Position numbers and translations under genes: made by a program | Notes under the pieces: generated by a model | What the model was told of the DNA's origin: nothing | Seen by the model: only the letters and a program-made list of their open reading frames with translations | The model's database searches: none | Assembly (NCBI GenBank): GCA_017853515.1 | Contig: JAFMJK010000111.1 | Location: forward strand, 1 to 7,186 | DNA: 7,186 nucleotides | Direction: 5' to 3' | Source of the DNA: Chthoniobacterales bacterium | GTDB taxonomy: Bacteria; Verrucomicrobiota; Verrucomicrobiia; Chthoniobacterales; JACTMZ01 | Shown: positions 6,397 through 7,186 of the stretch, piece by piece | Layout of the letters: each line of letters begins with the position of its first letter | Position numbering within the stretch: position 1 is the stretch's first letter

Positions 6397-6422
6397 TTGA
6401 CAGCACTTCAGAGAAGAATAAT
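6397..6422 (+). promoter_or_regulatory. Candidate promoter for the Pro/Ala-rich repeat gene
   Basis: A perfect TTGACA (6397-6402) is followed by AATAAT (6417-6422), five of six -10 bases, but the spacer is only 14 bases, shorter than the normal 16-18. If used, transcription would begin about 35 bases ahead of the ATG at 6465. The perfect -35 is suggestive; the short spacer lowers confidence. Confidence 0.3.
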
Positions 6423-6464
6423 CCTCTCCCTCCCTCCGGACCGAAAAATTCCGAAGCCAACCCC

Positions 6465-7186
6465 ATGAGCGACCCCAACAAACCCGCCGAACCGAAAAAA
6501 GAAACCGTCCGTATTGTTCTTCCGCCCAGGCGGGAAGGCGGCCCGACCGCAGCCAATCCGCGCGAAGCCGCGATGGTGAATCTTCCGCCCAAGCCCCTGC
6601 CGACCGCCACTGGTGCACCGCCGACCATGCCGGCACCGCCGAAACCTTTCAGCATGCCGACCAAACCCGCGGCCATGCCGGTTCCCGGAGGAGCCCCCGC
6701 TGCGCCGCTTCCGCCCAAGCCCGTTGCCGCTCCGATCGCCGCACCGAAACCGCCGATGCCCGCCGCGCCGGTCGCCGCGCCGAAACCTCCGATGCCTGCT
6801 GCACCGGTTGCCGCAGCGCCCAAGCCTCCTATGCCGGCAGCCGCAGTTCCCAAACCAGCGGCACCCGCGCCCGTTCCGATGGCGTCGGCGCCGAAACCTC
6901 CGATGCCTGCCGCACCGGTTGCCGCAGCGCCCAAGCCTCCTATGCCGGCAGCCGCAGTTCCCAAACCGGCGGCGCCCGCGCCTGTTCCGATGGCGTCGGC
7001 ACCGAAACCTCCGATGCCCGCTGCCGCGGCTCCGGCAGTTCCCGCGCCCGCTGCGCCGAAACCTCCCATGCCGGCCGCTGCCGTGCCCGCACCGAAGCCG
7101 GCGACGCCTGCGGTTGCCGCGCCGGTTGCCGCACCGAAGCCTCCCACTCCCGCCGCCGCGGTTCCCAAGCCGCCAATGCCCGCCGC
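6465..7186 (+). CDS. Pro/Ala/Lys-rich low-complexity repeat protein (3' end outside window)
   Basis: The first 240 codons are visible and the frame is still open at the right edge. The first 45 residues are of normal complexity, with KKETVRIVLPP near 11-21 and MVNLPPKP at 37-44. From about 50 on the chain is almost entirely Pro, Ala, Lys, Met and Val, built on PKPPMP units (eight exact copies plus one PKPPTP). Two adjacent 37-residue blocks (106-142 and 143-179) are identical in protein sequence. No signal peptide, membrane segment, cysteine or acidic residue appears in the repeat zone, so it would be an extended, positively charged spacer, comparable in kind to the Pro-rich rod of TonB-like or periplasm-spanning proteins. 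Function is unknown. I recall similar KKETVRI N-termini on Pro-rich proteins of Verrucomicrobiota, some with a C-terminal membrane segment, but cannot confirm it here. It is transcribed divergently from rpsN, 167 bases away. Confidence 0.82.
   Translation, partial: MSDPNKPAEPKKETVRIVLPPRREGGPTAANPREAAMVNLPPKPLPTATGAPPTMPAPPKPFSMPTKPAAMPVPGGAPAAPLPPKPVAAPIAAPKPPMPAAPVAAPKPPMPAAPVAAAPKPPMPAAAVPKPAAPAPVPMASAPKPPMPAAPVAAAPKPPMPAAAVPKPAAPAPVPMASAPKPPMPAAAAPAVPAPAAPKPPMPAAAVPAPKPATPAVAAPVAAPKPPTPAAAVPKPPMPA
6780..7001 (+). repeat. Two tandem 111-base (37-codon) repeats inside the Pro/Ala-rich gene
   Basis: Codon-aligned copies at 6780-6890 and 6891-7001 differ at five bases, all third-codon positions (residues 112/149, 131/168, 133/170, 136/173 and 142/179), so the encoded blocks are identical. 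A third, diverged copy begins at 7002. Shorter PKPPMP-coding units flank the block on both sides. Confidence 0.9.

Noticed and set aside
5993..7168. Minus-strand Gly/Ala-rich frame of 391 codons resembling PE_PGRS or glycine-rich structural proteins
   Set aside because: The glycine-rich part is the reverse reading of the Pro/Ala codons of the plus-strand gene, and the frame continues through rpsN in the wrong phase.
6700..7186. CRISPR-like or non-coding tandem array
   Set aside because: The repeat period is a multiple of three, changes between copies are silent, there are no unique spacers, and one frame is open throughout.

Overview
The window is a GC-rich, gene-dense piece of a bacterial chromosome. 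It holds six recognisable protein genes on the minus strand, one incomplete gene on the plus strand, and one small doubtful reading frame. No tRNA, rRNA, CRISPR array, transposase or phage gene is visible, so nothing marks it as a mobile region. The host cannot be fixed from the sequence alone. The lack of Shine-Dalgarno-like sites, a lone cysteine-poor S14 gene, and a Pro/Ala-rich protein beginning with a Lys-Lys-Glu-Thr-Val-Arg-Ile motif lead me to a tentative guess of Verrucomicrobiota (weak inference).

Layout from right to left, the direction of minus-strand transcription. The plus-strand gene from 6465 encodes a low-complexity Pro/Ala/Lys/Met protein with tandem 37-residue repeats and runs off the right edge. 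Divergent from it, across a 167-base intergenic region with a perfect 15-base palindrome, is rpsN (6028-6297), the 89-residue S14 without a zinc ribbon. Next is a CNNM/CBS/CorC_HlyC membrane protein (4562-5938), 89 bases downstream of rpsN. A 194-base gap with two RNA hairpins and a possible 47-codon frame follows.

The left 4.4 kb is a tight four-gene cassette: a GNAT acetyltransferase (3705-4367), the GABA transaminase GabT (2359-3693), a metal-dependent amidohydrolase of the YtcJ/Amidohydro_3 type (794-2356), and an aldehyde dehydrogenase resembling succinate-semialdehyde dehydrogenase (787 to beyond the left edge). The gaps are 11, 2 and 6 bases, so they are almost certainly one transcription unit. 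GabT and the dehydrogenase form the GABA shunt (GABA to succinate semialdehyde to succinate). The amidohydrolase between them suggests that an N-acyl or other amide-blocked omega-amino compound is opened to a free amine before transamination. The role of the acetyltransferase is open.

The most notable points are the amidohydrolase and GNAT genes inserted in a GABA-degradation operon, the 37-residue repeat that differs between copies only at five silent positions, the palindrome upstream of the stand-alone rpsN, and the structured leader ahead of the GABA cassette. None is proof of a new system; the amide/GABA cassette is the best candidate for uncharacterised biochemistry.
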